Below, piece after piece: positions 17,585-26,986 of a stretch of DNA of 64,000 nt. The position numbers and the translations under genes were made by a program. The stretch lies in NCBI RefSeq assembly GCF_049965695.1, contig NZ_JBMFWB010000005.1:28370-92369 (forward strand), written 5' to 3'. The notes under the pieces were generated by a model, which was given only the letters and a program-made list of their open reading frames with translations, made no database searches and had not been told where the DNA came from. Position 1 is the stretch's first letter, and each line of letters begins with the position of its first letter. This DNA comes from Athalassotoga sp049965695. Its GTDB lineage: Bacteria; Thermotogota; Thermotogae; Mesoaciditogales; Mesoaciditogaceae.

Positions 17585-18648
17585 AAATACGTTTTGAAAA
17601 GAGAGAGAAAAAGCCTTCAAAACTTTTGATATTTTTGGCGTCACTTTTATCTATCTCGATCGCCCTTATTTTTCTTGGATTTATAATTCTGTCTCTTGGC
17701 GATAATCCTTTAACAGCATACTGGCAACTCGTTTCATGGGGACTTGGAACCGTTCCAGGACTGATTCAAAGTCTTGTTTCAATGATGCCTTTGCTTTTCA
17801 CATCCTTAGGTGTGCTTATCGCATTTAAAATGAAACTCTGGAACATAGGCGCGGAAGGGCAATTTCAAATGGGCGCCTTTGCGGCGACATGGGGTGCGCT
17901 TTATCTTTTCCCCCATCTCACCAATCCGTGGCTTTTAATTCCGTTACTCATGATACTTGGTATGGCAGCAGGAGCTTTCTGGGGCTTTTTGCCCGGAGTA
18001 ATGCGCGCATATCTGGGCGTCAATGAAATTTTAAGCACTTTGATGTTGAATTACGTCGCGATATACTGGGTTAACTATCTTACCTATGGCCCCTGGAAAG
18101 GACCGCATAGTTACAATTTCCCTGTTACGGCTCAATTTCCGCAATCTGCCATTTTTCCCCAGTATGGTGTTGGCGGATTGAATTTGGGAATTTTCATTTC
18201 CATTGGTATGGCATTTTTTGTACTTTATCTTGTTCGATATACAAAATTCGGTTTTCATCTGAATATAGCGGGTGATAACCTTCGTGTCGGAGAATATGCC
18301 GGCATAAATGTCAAAAGAATGATAATTCTTGTGATGGTAATAGGAGGTGCGATCTCAGGATTGGGCGGAATGGCAGAAATGAGCGGGGTACTTTTTAGAC
18401 TTCAACCTAATTTTTCACCCGGATACGGCTACACGGCCGTCATAATAGCATGGCTTGCCAGGCTTGATCCGATAGCGACGATAATAGTGTCATTTTTCTT
18501 CGGTGTTCTGCTCGTCGGAAGCCAGCAACTTCAACTTTTCATGCAAATACCATCATCTCTCGTTAACGCTTTTAATGGCATATTGCTGTTTTCTTTGCTG
18601 GCCTCGGAGATACTTTTACATTACAAGATAAAGTTGGTGAGATCATGA
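17581..18648 (+). CDS. Nucleoside-type ABC transporter permease 1
   Basis: Inner-membrane permease of 355 residues with about nine hydrophobic segments, in the same family as RbsC-like permeases and the nucleoside permeases NupB/YufP. LWNIGAEGQFQMGAFAATWGA (about residue 83) and the AGINVKRM loop are typical. ATG 17581 overlaps the ATPase stop by four bases, and its stop overlaps the next permease start by four bases, which implies tight co-translation. Confidence 0.9.
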   Translation: MKIRFEKREKKPSKLLIFLASLLSISIALIFLGFIILSLGDNPLTAYWQLVSWGLGTVPGLIQSLVSMMPLLFTSLGVLIAFKMKLWNIGAEGQFQMGAFAATWGALYLFPHLTNPWLLIPLLMILGMAAGAFWGFLPGVMRAYLGVNEILSTLMLNYVAIYWVNYLTYGPWKGPHSYNFPVTAQFPQSAIFPQYGVGGLNLGIFISIGMAFFVLYLVRYTKFGFHLNIAGDNLRVGEYAGINVKRMIILVMVIGGAISGLGGMAEMSGVLFRLQPNFSPGYGYTAVIIAWLARLDPIATIIVSFFFGVLLVGSQQLQLFMQIPSSLVNAFNGILLFSLLASEILLHYKIKLVRS

Positions 18649-19577
18649 ATCAGGATATAATAACGTCTACACTTTCAGGTGCGTTAAGGGCCGGTACGCC
18701 ATTGCTCTTTGCAACGCTTGGCGAAATTTTGGCAGAAAGGTCCGGCGTTTTGAATCTTGGTCTCGAAGGCATGATGCTTATGGGTGCCTTTACGGGTTTT
18801 AGCATATCTTACATAACCGGCAACCTCTGGCTCGCCGTCTTGGCGGCAATTTTAGTTGGAGGCCTTATGGCTTCCCTTCATGCTTTCATGTCTATAACTT
18901 TACGTGTCAATCAGGTCGTAAGCGGCCTTGCACTTGTTTTTCTTGGAGAGGGATTGAGTGGATTCTGGGGTCATGGTTTCGTTGGAATGCAAGCAGAGAG
19001 TTTTAACAACATCAAAATACCTTTTCTCGGGGATATTCCTTACGTTGGAACAATCGTTTTCGACAGAGATATTCTCGTTTACATTGGATACATTGCCGTA
19101 CCAGTTATCTGGTGGTTTCTTTACAAAACAACTGCCGGTATGAATTTAAGAGCGGTTGGAGAATCTCCGGATGCCGCAGATGCAAGAGGTATAAACGTCG
19201 TGCTGACAAGATACATTTACACGATAATTGGAGGTTTTTTTAGCGGCCTTGCCGGTGCTTACATTTCCCTTGCGTACACACCGATGTGGGTCCAGGATAT
19301 GACGGCCGGTCGTGGATGGATTGCGGTGGCACTTGTCATATTTGCGATATGGGATCCCGTCATAGCGTTGATAGGCGCTTACGCTTTTGGAGGAATAAGC
19401 GTGTTACAATTCAGTTTTCAAATAATTCAAGTTCCAATTCCCGTGAATATAATGAACATGTTTCCATACCTTTTCACGATATTCGTAATGCTTTTTGCGT
19501 CAAGCAACAAAATAAAGAAACGTTTTGGTGCACCTTCGGCTCTTGGAATTCCGTACTCAAGAGAGGAGAAAACTTAA
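18645..19577 (+). CDS. Nucleoside-type ABC transporter permease 2
   Basis: Second permease, 310 residues, about nine hydrophobic segments. LNLGLEGMMLMGAFTGF near residue 38 and ARGINVVLTRY match NupC/YufQ-like permeases, partner of the upstream permease in a heterodimer. It is the last gene of the importer operon. No obvious terminator hairpin follows; the rbfA promoter lies about 30 bases beyond the stop. Confidence 0.9.
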   Translation: MNQDIITSTLSGALRAGTPLLFATLGEILAERSGVLNLGLEGMMLMGAFTGFSISYITGNLWLAVLAAILVGGLMASLHAFMSITLRVNQVVSGLALVFLGEGLSGFWGHGFVGMQAESFNNIKIPFLGDIPYVGTIVFDRDILVYIGYIAVPVIWWFLYKTTAGMNLRAVGESPDAADARGINVVLTRYIYTIIGGFFSGLAGAYISLAYTPMWVQDMTAGRGWIAVALVIFAIWDPVIALIGAYAFGGISVLQFSFQIIQVPIPVNIMNMFPYLFTIFVMLFASSNKIKKRFGAPSALGIPYSREEKT

Positions 19578-19605
19578 GCGTTCAGTGAACGATGACACGT
19601 TATGG

Positions 19606-19611
19606 TATAAT
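19606..19611 (+). promoter_or_regulatory. Probable -10 box for rbfA-truB-ribF
   Basis: TATAAT within GGTATAATC, between the permease stop and rbfA. The -35 region is weak (TTCAGT, about 19 bases upstream). Transcription would start some 25 bases before the rbfA ATG. Confidence 0.45.
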
Positions 19612-19643
19612 CTTTTTGACAAAATTAAAAAGTGGTGATGCTC

Positions 19644-20003
19644 ATGGGATACAAAAAAGAAATGATGGAATCGGAGATGATGAAGATTCTTTCTCAGGCT
19701 TTCTTTAACATGAAGGATCCGAGGATTGAAGGGATGATCTCGGTAACAAGAGTTGAACTTTCCAACGATAAAAGATATGCAAAGGTTTATTTAAGCCTTT
19801 ACGGTAATGACGATAAACGAAATGAAGAAGTTTTTGAAGTTATAGAAAAAGCGAAAGGGTATTTCAAAACGGCAATTGCACAAAGTTTGCATACCTTCAA
19901 GGCTCCCGATTTAACGTTTGTAAGGGATAGAGGTATAGAAAAATCTTTTGAGATTGATAAACTCTTCAAAAAGATAGAAAATGAACGGCATAATCAAAAT
20001 TGA
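19644..20003 (+). CDS. rbfA: Ribosome-binding factor A
   Basis: Single KH-fold protein that helps late 16S rRNA maturation at the 30S subunit. About 119 residues with MKDPRIEGMISVTRVELSNDKRYAKVYLSL, typical of RbfA, and a late FVRDRGIEKSFEIDKLF. Candidate starts GTG 19632, GTG 19635 and ATG 19638 lie upstream, but GGTGATG at 19634-19640 is best read as the Shine-Dalgarno site for ATG 19644. The 3' end overlaps truB by 23 bases. Confidence 0.9.
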   Translation: MGYKKEMMESEMMKILSQAFFNMKDPRIEGMISVTRVELSNDKRYAKVYLSLYGNDDKRNEEVFEVIEKAKGYFKTAIAQSLHTFKAPDLTFVRDRGIEKSFEIDKLFKKIENERHNQN

Positions 20004-20904
20004 TAAACCATCAGGCATAACCTCTCATGATGTGGTTAATATCGTCAGAAAGATATCATCCGTCAGACAGGTAGGACATGCAGGTACACTCGATCCATTT
20101 GCAACCGGACTTCTGATCGTTGGTATTGGGAACGGGACGAGAATTCTCGAATATTTTTTGCATGCCGAAAAAACATACGATGTGATCGCAAGAATCGGTC
20201 TTACAACAGACACATACGATAAAACCGGTAAATTTGTGGAGGAAAATCCATGTGATAGAAGCGAAGAAGAAATACGTGAAGCGCTGCTTTCTTTCGTTGG
20301 TGATTACGATCAGGTTCCTCCGATTTATTCATCCAAAAAATATGCCGGTGTACGGCTTTACAAACTTGCAAGATCAGGTAAAATCATAACGATGCCACCC
20401 GTACGCGTGAAAATACATTCAATTGAAATCGAAAGCATAAAAAAACCTTATGTGAAATTCAAAACTGTCGTTTCAGGTGGAACTTACATTCGTTCTCTTT
20501 GCAGAGATTTCGGCATCAAACTTGGATGTGGCGCGATTGCACAGGAACTAAGAAGGATTCAAGTAGATCGATTCGATCTTTCTGGTTGTGTTGACATTCA
20601 GCGTGCAGATAGTTTCGATATGTCAAAGGTCATTTCTTTGGAAGAAGTGACACGTTTTATGTTTAAGACTGTCGTTGTGAATGATCTTGGATCCAAAAAA
20701 ATTGAAGATGGCAGGCCAATTGAAATAGACGATGTTATGTCTTACGAAGATTTTAACAAAGGAGAATTGGTAAGAATCTTGGATAAAAATGGAAAACTGA
20801 TATCTATATCTTTGTCAGAGAGAAAATCAAATTTCTTTTCCACCATCGACAAAGCCGAAAGAAAAGATATCGTTATAAGACCGAAGAAGGTGTTCAAAAA
20901 TTGA
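19981..20904 (+). CDS. truB: tRNA pseudouridine(55) synthase
   Basis: Makes pseudouridine 55 in the T-loop of tRNAs. The 307 residues begin MNGIIKIDKPSGITSHDVV and include VGHAGTLDPFATGLL with the catalytic Asp of the GTLDP motif, YSSKKYAGVRLYKLAR, and SGGTYIRSLCRDFG. A C-terminal PUA-like region follows. ATG 19981 lies inside the end of rbfA. The rbfA-truB-ribF order is the conserved one of Bacillus. Confidence 0.94.
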   Translation: MNGIIKIDKPSGITSHDVVNIVRKISSVRQVGHAGTLDPFATGLLIVGIGNGTRILEYFLHAEKTYDVIARIGLTTDTYDKTGKFVEENPCDRSEEEIREALLSFVGDYDQVPPIYSSKKYAGVRLYKLARSGKIITMPPVRVKIHSIEIESIKKPYVKFKTVVSGGTYIRSLCRDFGIKLGCGAIAQELRRIQVDRFDLSGCVDIQRADSFDMSKVISLEEVTRFMFKTVVVNDLGSKKIEDGRPIEIDDVMSYEDFNKGELVRILDKNGKLISISLSERKSNFFSTIDKAERKDIVIRPKKVFKN

Positions 20905-21797
20905 GATCTGTAACTATTGGAGTTTTTGACGGGGTACATTTAGGCCATACTTATATGGTAAGAAAAATGATTCAATATGCGATTGATCATGATCAGATTC
21001 CAACGGCAATTGTCTTTGAGATGCCTTACGAGGCTATAACCAGTCCACAAAACTTCGACGGTTTGCTTACAACACCCGATGAAAGATCCGAATTACTTAA
21101 AAATTTAGGCGTCAGGGATGTCATAATTCAAGACCTTAGATCAATTGTGAACATGAGAGAAAAAGATTACGTCGATCTACTTTTAAAAGAGTACGAGATG
21201 AAAAGCATTTATGTAGGTTACGATTTTAAGTTTGGCAAACATGCGCAAGGAGATGTGGAACTGCTGAAAGAAATGGGCAAAACGAGAGGTTTTACCGTTG
21301 ACATAACTCCAAAAATTCTCGATGGAGATATGAGAATAAGCAGTTCTTTGATAAGGCATGAAATTAAAGCAGGTAGACCTGATGTGGCGCGCCATTTTAT
21401 CGGAAGACCTTTTACAATATCTGGAATTGTTTTCAAAGAACGTGGAATAGGATCCAAAATAGGCTTTCCAACGGCCAACATTTCAAGAGAAGGAATCAAC
21501 CTTGTAATCCCCAAATATGGAGTTTATCTCGTAAGATCGGTAATCGATGACACAACCGTTTACGGTGTTATGGGAATAGGCGTGCGTCCAACCACTGATA
21601 GCGATGGAGAAGTAACTTATGAAGTTCACTTTCTTGATGGAGAATATCAACTTGTTGGAAAACGTTTAAGGGTCGAATTGTTGGAATTTTTGAGACCTGA
21701 AATTAAGTTTGCAAATCTCCAAGATCTCAAAGATGCGATAGCGGAAGATGTCAAAAGGGCAAAAGAAATGATATATCAAAAAAATTTTTATGGCTGA
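20901..21797 (+). CDS. ribF: Bifunctional riboflavin kinase / FAD synthetase
   Basis: Converts riboflavin to FMN and then FAD. The N-terminal nucleotidyltransferase domain has IGVFDGVHLGH, the HxGH-type site, at residues 6-16 and YVGYDFKFGKHAQGD near residue 106. The C-terminal kinase domain has SKIGFPTANI near residue 190 and a GVMGIGVRPT strand. At 298 residues it is slightly short but complete. Start TTG 20901 overlaps the truB stop by four bases, and the 3' end overlaps the MATE gene by eight. Confidence 0.93.
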   Translation: MRSVTIGVFDGVHLGHTYMVRKMIQYAIDHDQIPTAIVFEMPYEAITSPQNFDGLLTTPDERSELLKNLGVRDVIIQDLRSIVNMREKDYVDLLLKEYEMKSIYVGYDFKFGKHAQGDVELLKEMGKTRGFTVDITPKILDGDMRISSSLIRHEIKAGRPDVARHFIGRPFTISGIVFKERGIGSKIGFPTANISREGINLVIPKYGVYLVRSVIDDTTVYGVMGIGVRPTTDSDGEVTYEVHFLDGEYQLVGKRLRVELLEFLRPEIKFANLQDLKDAIAEDVKRAKEMIYQKNFYG

Positions 21798-23127
21798 AAA
21801 GTTTGATTATACCAATTCGTCAATTCCAAAATCTTTGATGAGACTTGCGCTACCCTCGATGGGAGCGTCTTTTTTCTCGTCCATTTATAACTTGATCGAT
21901 ACTTTCTGGATAGGCCATCTTGGAGCAGATCAGGTGGCGGGTGTTACGCTTGCCATGATGGTTTTCTTTTACGGCGGAATCTTCAACAACCTTTTCGGAA
22001 CTCCTTCCGTCATATTGATTTCAAGAAGGTACGGCGAAGGAGATCATGATGGAGTTAGATGGGTTGTGGGTCAGACAATGCTTGCAAAAATTTTGGTCGG
22101 AACTGTTTTCATGATCCTCGCGTATTTTTTTATGTCGCAATTGCTTGTTTTGATAGGTGCAAATGATAAAACCCTCTCTTACGGCCTTGATTTTCTTAAA
22201 TGGAGGTTATGGGTCATACCGCTTTCCTTTTCTGGCTACACGATGATGACAACATTTCAAGGAACTGGAGACACATATAAACTTTTTTGGGTCCAGGGCG
22301 TATCTGCCGTGATGAACATCGTCCTCGATCCTGTTTTCATATACGCACTTAAGATGGGCGTCGGTGGTGCGGCAATAGCCTCTGATATTTCGGAAATATA
22401 TCTGTTAGCAATGGGTATCATACTGCTCAATTCAAAAAACAGTTACGTTAAGATGAATCCTTTTAAGTACATGAAACCAAGAAAGGACATCATAAAGAAG
22501 ATGATTTCTCTTGGCATACCAAGTGTTTTTGACAATCTGTCGGCCAATTTAGTCTATTCCATCGTCTTAAGAATCGCTTCCGTTTACGGTGCAGATCTTA
22601 TAGCGGCACTTGGCATAGTCAACAACGTAAGAAGTATCTCTTTTACACTTGGATCTTCTATGAATATGTCCACTTCAACGATGATCGGACAAAATATAGG
22701 TGCCAAAAAACGTGAAAGACTTAAAAAAATAATTTTAACGTCGATATGGATAGGAGAACTTTTGATAGCCGGTTACGTCTTCGCTTTATTCTTTTTTGGA
22801 TCGCAGATAACTTACTTTTTTACTCCCAATAGTAACGTTGCCGCGATGGGTGGATTGATGATGAAATTCTTTGCGATCAACGAAATATTTTTCATAATTG
22901 CCATGATAGGTTATGGAGTCTTGATTGGCGGTGGGCTAACCAGGACTACCATGATGATAGGAATCATATCTGATTGGGCTGTCCTGGCTCCAATGGTTTT
23001 AATTTTTTCTTCATTGCATTTTACATGGGAATTCATGATACTTTCTTTTGTGATCCAGAGCATCGTCATGTCAGGATTGGCAATGGGAGAGGTAAAGCGT
23101 GGAAAATGGATAGAACAAAAAGTTTAA
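21790..23127 (+). CDS. MATE-family multidrug/cation antiporter
   Basis: Inner-membrane protein of 445 residues with twelve predicted helices in two similar halves; each half carries MATE-type motifs (LALPSMGASFFSSIYNLIDTFWIGHLG at the start of the first, SLGIPSVFDNLSANLVYS at the start of the second). MATE proteins export drugs or metabolites in exchange for Na+ or H+. Substrate unknown. ATG 21790 lies inside the end of ribF. It interrupts the otherwise Bacillus-like ribF-rpsO neighbourhood. Confidence 0.88.
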   Translation: MAEKFDYTNSSIPKSLMRLALPSMGASFFSSIYNLIDTFWIGHLGADQVAGVTLAMMVFFYGGIFNNLFGTPSVILISRRYGEGDHDGVRWVVGQTMLAKILVGTVFMILAYFFMSQLLVLIGANDKTLSYGLDFLKWRLWVIPLSFSGYTMMTTFQGTGDTYKLFWVQGVSAVMNIVLDPVFIYALKMGVGGAAIASDISEIYLLAMGIILLNSKNSYVKMNPFKYMKPRKDIIKKMISLGIPSVFDNLSANLVYSIVLRIASVYGADLIAALGIVNNVRSISFTLGSSMNMSTSTMIGQNIGAKKRERLKKIILTSIWIGELLIAGYVFALFFFGSQITYFFTPNSNVAAMGGLMMKFFAINEIFFIIAMIGYGVLIGGGLTRTTMMIGIISDWAVLAPMVLIFSSLHFTWEFMILSFVIQSIVMSGLAMGEVKRGKWIEQKV

Positions 23128-23141
23128 ACTTTGTGATAAAA

Positions 23142-23147
23142 TATAAT
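23142..23147 (+). promoter_or_regulatory. Probable -10 box for rpsO-pnp
   Basis: TATAAT in AAATATAATC right after the MATE gene. No good -35 is visible. The 62-base leader contains short inverted segments (CCGGACTC..GATTCGG, GGAAAATTCC) that could matter for S15 autoregulation, but this is not shown by sequence alone. Confidence 0.4.
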
Positions 23148-23209
23148 CAGGCCCGGACTCAGGATTCGGAAAATTCCATTCCTTAGTTCGATATCTTTGG
23201 AGGTGTCAT

Positions 23210-23473
23210 ATGGAAAGGGAAGAAAAGCAAAACATCATTGAGAGTTTTAGGCTCAATGAAAGAGACAATGGTTCTGTCGAAGTTCAGATTGCCTTGCTGA
23301 CATCAAGAATAAACCATCTTACTCAGCATTTGAACTCAAATCCAAAAGATTTTCATTCAAGAAGAGGGTTACTTAAGATGGTTGGGAAAAGAAGAAGATT
23401 GCTTCGATACTTGATGAATCGTAAACCGGATGTTTACAAAGAACTCATATCAAAATTGAACCTGAGGCGCTGA
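23210..23473 (+). CDS. rpsO: 30S ribosomal protein S15
   Basis: Binds the three-way junction of 16S rRNA helices 20-22. The 87 residues are the family length and include the conserved VQIALLTSRINHLTQHLNSN and HSRRGLLKMVGKRRRLLRYL. ATG 23210 is preceded by GGAGGTG. It lies before pnp with a hairpin between them, as in many bacteria. Confidence 0.96.
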   Translation: MEREEKQNIIESFRLNERDNGSVEVQIALLTSRINHLTQHLNSNPKDFHSRRGLLKMVGKRRRLLRYLMNRKPDVYKELISKLNLRR

Positions 23474-23491
23474 CATTTTTGTGTTTGGCCG

Positions 23492-23517
23492 GAAGCGGGG
23501 GTAACCCGCTTCTTCTT
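23492..23517 (+). terminator. Hairpin between rpsO and pnp
   Basis: GAAGCGGG (23492-23499), loop GGTAA, CCCGCTTC (23505-23512), then TTCTTT. It may be a partial terminator or an RNA-processing hairpin, since pnp starts only 25 bases further on. Confidence 0.7.
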
Positions 23518-23541
23518 TGAAAATTTTTAAGAGGTGATGAA

Positions 23542-25734
23542 ATGTACAAAGTTTGGAAAAAAGAGTTCAAAGGGAAACAACTTGTCATAGAAAATGGGAA
23601 GATTGCTAAACAGGCTGACGGATCGTTTGTCGTTAATTACGGAGAATCAACCGTGCTTGTTACGGCCGTCATGGAAAAGAATGCCAAAGAAGGATTGGAT
23701 TTTTTCCCGCTTACAGTTGAATTTCAAGAAAAATTTTACGCGGCGGGAAAGATACCGGGTGGATTTGTAAAACGCGAAGGGAAACCATCTGAAAGCGGAA
23801 TTCTTTCGGCAAGAGATATAGACAGACCTATAAGGCCTCTTTTCCCGGAGGATTTCAAAATGCCGGTTCAAATCGTTGCAACTATTCTTTCCGTTGATCC
23901 GCAAACACCGCCGAACACCTGGGGAATTCTCGGAGCATCTCTTGCTTTGAATGCTTCCGTTATACCTTTCAACGGAATTGTTGCGGGTGTCAGAATAGCA
24001 TATGTGGATGGTAAATACGTTTTCTTTCCTTCTGAAGAAATAGCCAAGGATGCCGAAATAGATTTGATAGTTGCCGGTACAAAAGATGCCATAACGATGG
24101 TAGAAGGCGAGGCAAATGAAGTAAGCGAAGAACTTATGGTTCAAACTTTGATGGAAGCCCATGAAGGTATAAAAGAACTTATCGCTTTCGAAGAAGAAAT
24201 ACTTTCAGAGTTCAAATTCGATAAATTTCAATATGAAAAGCATCAATTGGATCAGAATTTGAAAGAAAAGTTTTTAAATCGCATTTCAAATGAAGAAATT
24301 GAAAAAAGGTTGCTTACCTCCGGTAAACATCAAAGAGATAAAGCAATAGAAGACTACAAAAAAGAGATTATCGATCCTCTCTTAGAAGAATCGGAAATCT
24401 CTCCGGAAGTACTGGATGAAACCAAATACCTCCTTTCAGAAACATTCGAAGGGCTTGTCAAGCAAAGCATGAGAAGGATGATCTTCGAAAAACATCTTAG
24501 GGTTGATGGTCGTGATCCCGATACCATAAGGCCAATAACATGTGAACTCGGTTTGCTTCCGAGAACACATGGCAGTGCTTTGTTTACACGAGGAGAAACG
24601 CAAAGTCTCGGCATAGTTACTCTCGGTGCATCGATGGATGTCCAGATAATCGACACTTTGCTCGAAGAAGGAGAAAAAAGATTCATGCTTCATTACAACT
24701 TTCCACCTTTCAGCGTCGGCGAAACTGGGAGATTCGGGAGTCCGGGCAGACGTGAAATAGGACACGGTCATCTCGCGGAAAGAGCACTTAAACGTATGAT
24801 TCCGTCTGAAAGCGAATTTCCATACACTGTCCGTGTTGTTTCTGAAATTCTTGAATCAAATGGTTCGTCTTCCATGGCAACGGTATGTTCTGGTTCCCTT
24901 TCTTTGATGGATGCCGGAGTTCCGGCTAAAAAACATGTGGCGGGCGTTGCGATGGGTTTGATATTTGAGCCAGATGGATGGTTAGTTTTAACAGACATAA
25001 CGGGAATGGAAGATCATCTTGGAGACATGGATTTCAAAGTTGCAGGTACGAGAGATGGCATAACGGCATTTCAGATGGATGTTAAAGTTGGACATGTTTC
25101 TGCAGATATACTCAAAGTTGCACTTGATAAGGCAAAAAAAGCGAGGTACAGAATCCTTGACATAATGTACGATACAATTCCACAGCCGAGAGAACATCTT
25201 TCAAAATATGCGCCTGTGATAAAACTCACATCGGTACCCGTTGATAAAATAGGTGAATTGATAGGCCCGGGCGGAAAGAACGTCAAGGCTTTGTCCGAAG
25301 AATACAACGTTGAAATTCAAATAGAAGAAAATGGCAGCGTCAAAATCGTCGGAAACAATGATGAAGATGTCAACAAGGCCATGTTATACATAGCGAATAT
25401 GAGCAAAGAAATAAAACAAGGCGAACGTTTCATGGCAACCGTAAGTCGAGTTGAAAAATATGGATTCTTTGCAGAAATCGTTCCCGGCAGAACCGGACTT
25501 GTTCATATATCAAAGATGGGCAGGCGCGTCAAAAACGTTGCAGATGTTGTTCACATTGGAGATAAAGTCAACGTTGAAATAACCGGTTTTGATCCTTCGG
25601 GAAAACTCCAGTTAAGGCAAATAATTGAAGATGGAGAAGATCAAACAAATGAAGGCGGAGATGAAGTGAGAGATCATGACAAGAGAAGATGGAATAACGG
25701 TGGAGAAGACAAAAGACAGGATCATGATCGATAA
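23542..25734 (+). CDS. pnp: Polyribonucleotide nucleotidyltransferase (PNPase)
   Basis: Phosphorolytic 3'-5' exoribonuclease of mRNA decay. The 730 residues contain two RNase PH-like domains (first about 10-220, with PRPLFPEDF; second about 330-545, with the active-site region GRREIGHGHLAERAL), a linking helical domain, a KH domain with IGPGGKNVKALSEEY near residue 574, and an S1 domain (about 630-695) with GRTGLVHISKMG. A charged Asp/Arg-rich tail ends the protein. ATG 23542 follows AGAGGTGATGA. The tail overlaps the start of the protease gene. Confidence 0.96.
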   Translation: MYKVWKKEFKGKQLVIENGKIAKQADGSFVVNYGESTVLVTAVMEKNAKEGLDFFPLTVEFQEKFYAAGKIPGGFVKREGKPSESGILSARDIDRPIRPLFPEDFKMPVQIVATILSVDPQTPPNTWGILGASLALNASVIPFNGIVAGVRIAYVDGKYVFFPSEEIAKDAEIDLIVAGTKDAITMVEGEANEVSEELMVQTLMEAHEGIKELIAFEEEILSEFKFDKFQYEKHQLDQNLKEKFLNRISNEEIEKRLLTSGKHQRDKAIEDYKKEIIDPLLEESEISPEVLDETKYLLSETFEGLVKQSMRRMIFEKHLRVDGRDPDTIRPITCELGLLPRTHGSALFTRGETQSLGIVTLGASMDVQIIDTLLEEGEKRFMLHYNFPPFSVGETGRFGSPGRREIGHGHLAERALKRMIPSESEFPYTVRVVSEILESNGSSSMATVCSGSLSLMDAGVPAKKHVAGVAMGLIFEPDGWLVLTDITGMEDHLGDMDFKVAGTRDGITAFQMDVKVGHVSADILKVALDKAKKARYRILDIMYDTIPQPREHLSKYAPVIKLTSVPVDKIGELIGPGGKNVKALSEEYNVEIQIEENGSVKIVGNNDEDVNKAMLYIANMSKEIKQGERFMATVSRVEKYGFFAEIVPGRTGLVHISKMGRRVKNVADVVHIGDKVNVEITGFDPSGKLQLRQIIEDGEDQTNEGGDEVRDHDKRRWNNGGEDKRQDHDR

Positions 25735-26986
25735 ACTTGAAAATGGCGTTCTTATGGTCTTTAAAGATATACCCTCTTTAAGGACCATAACCATAGGAAT
25801 GGGAGTAAAAGTTGGATCAATCAACGAAAAAAATGGAGAATTTGGAATATCTCACCTTATAGAACATTCTGTTTTTAAGGGAACGGTTAATTTCACAGCC
25901 TCAGATTTGAAAAGATCTGTGGAGCGTTACGGTGGCATTATAAATGCTTTCACATCTGAAGAATATACCTTGTTTGAAACCAAAGTACCGGATTTTGCCA
26001 CCAAAGATGCTTTTAACGTGCTTTTTGACCTTGTGACCAAACCGCTTTTTCCGTTAAAAGAGATAGAGTCGGAAAAGCGAGTCGTGTTGGAAGAAATAGC
26101 GATGTATGAAGATGATCCTGTTGCTTTATCTGAAGAAAACTTGCTTAAAATGATATGGGGCGATTCTCCTTATGGAAGGCCAATAGCAGGAAAATCGGAA
26201 ACGGTGATGGCCATAAATGCCGAACAAATAAAGGATTTTTTTGAAAAGCATTATTTGGCGAGAAACATCGTGATCGTCATCATAGGAAATCTTGCATCGG
26301 TCGATTTGAACTACATCACAAAAAAGATGAATGAAATAAAAGATGGAAGAGTTGAAACCTTGCACCTTGAACCGATACCTCTTGACCCCTCTACAACCAT
26401 TGTGGAAAAAAAGGATCTGAATCAAATAAACGTCAGTATGGGAATTCCGACGGTCAAAAGATCTGACAAAATTAATTATGCGCTAAGCATAACATCGACT
26501 ATTCTCGGAAGTGGCATGAGTTCAATTTTATTTGATCGTCTAAGAGAAAAATTAGGACTTGTCTATTCTATTTCATCTTCCAATCAGTCTCATACTTTTT
26601 GTGGAGAATTTACCATCAATTTTTCGACATCTGTGAAAAATTTGTTGAAAGCCATAAAAGAAGTGAAAAATGTTTTAAATGAACTGCCGGAAGAAATAGA
26701 AAAACAACTTGAATACGGTAAAAAGAAAGTTCAAGGCAGACTTTTGATGTCCACCGAATCAACGCTTGCCACGATGTACATGATGGTAGACGATTACTTC
26801 ACGATAGGCAAGATAAGGGGAATAGATGAGATAACCGATGAAATAGAAAAAGTTAAAGAGTCAGATGTTTTCGAAATTTTCGACAAATACATGAAAAGAA
26901 AATGGATTCTTTCTTTTGTTGGACCATCTGGTTTAAAGGAAATTCTTAAGGATTGCGAATTCCTGGTGGATCACGGTGGCAGTTGA
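25724..26986 (+). CDS. M16-family zinc peptidase (processing-protease-like)
   Basis: About 420 residues with the inverted zinc motif HLIEH (HXXEH, about residues 44-48) and a distal EEIAMYEDDP that provides the third ligand Glu roughly 75 residues later. A second, inactive M16 half with FDRLREKLGLVYSISSS completes a one-chain form like YmxG/MlpA of Bacillus, which also follows pnp. ATG 25724 gives the usual short N-terminus (MIDKLENGVLMVF); ATG 25676 would add 16 residues inside the pnp tail. Cytoplasmic; natural substrate unknown. Confidence 0.88.
   Translation: MIDKLENGVLMVFKDIPSLRTITIGMGVKVGSINEKNGEFGISHLIEHSVFKGTVNFTASDLKRSVERYGGIINAFTSEEYTLFETKVPDFATKDAFNVLFDLVTKPLFPLKEIESEKRVVLEEIAMYEDDPVALSEENLLKMIWGDSPYGRPIAGKSETVMAINAEQIKDFFEKHYLARNIVIVIIGNLASVDLNYITKKMNEIKDGRVETLHLEPIPLDPSTTIVEKKDLNQINVSMGIPTVKRSDKINYALSITSTILGSGMSSILFDRLREKLGLVYSISSSNQSHTFCGEFTINFSTSVKNLLKAIKEVKNVLNELPEEIEKQLEYGKKKVQGRLLMSTESTLATMYMMVDDYFTIGKIRGIDEITDEIEKVKESDVFEIFDKYMKRKWILSFVGPSGLKEILKDCEFLVDHGGS

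Noticed and set aside
23128..23209. tRNA or structured RNA in the rpsO leader
   Set aside because: Only short inverted pieces; no cloverleaf, and no tRNA was found in any other intergenic gap.
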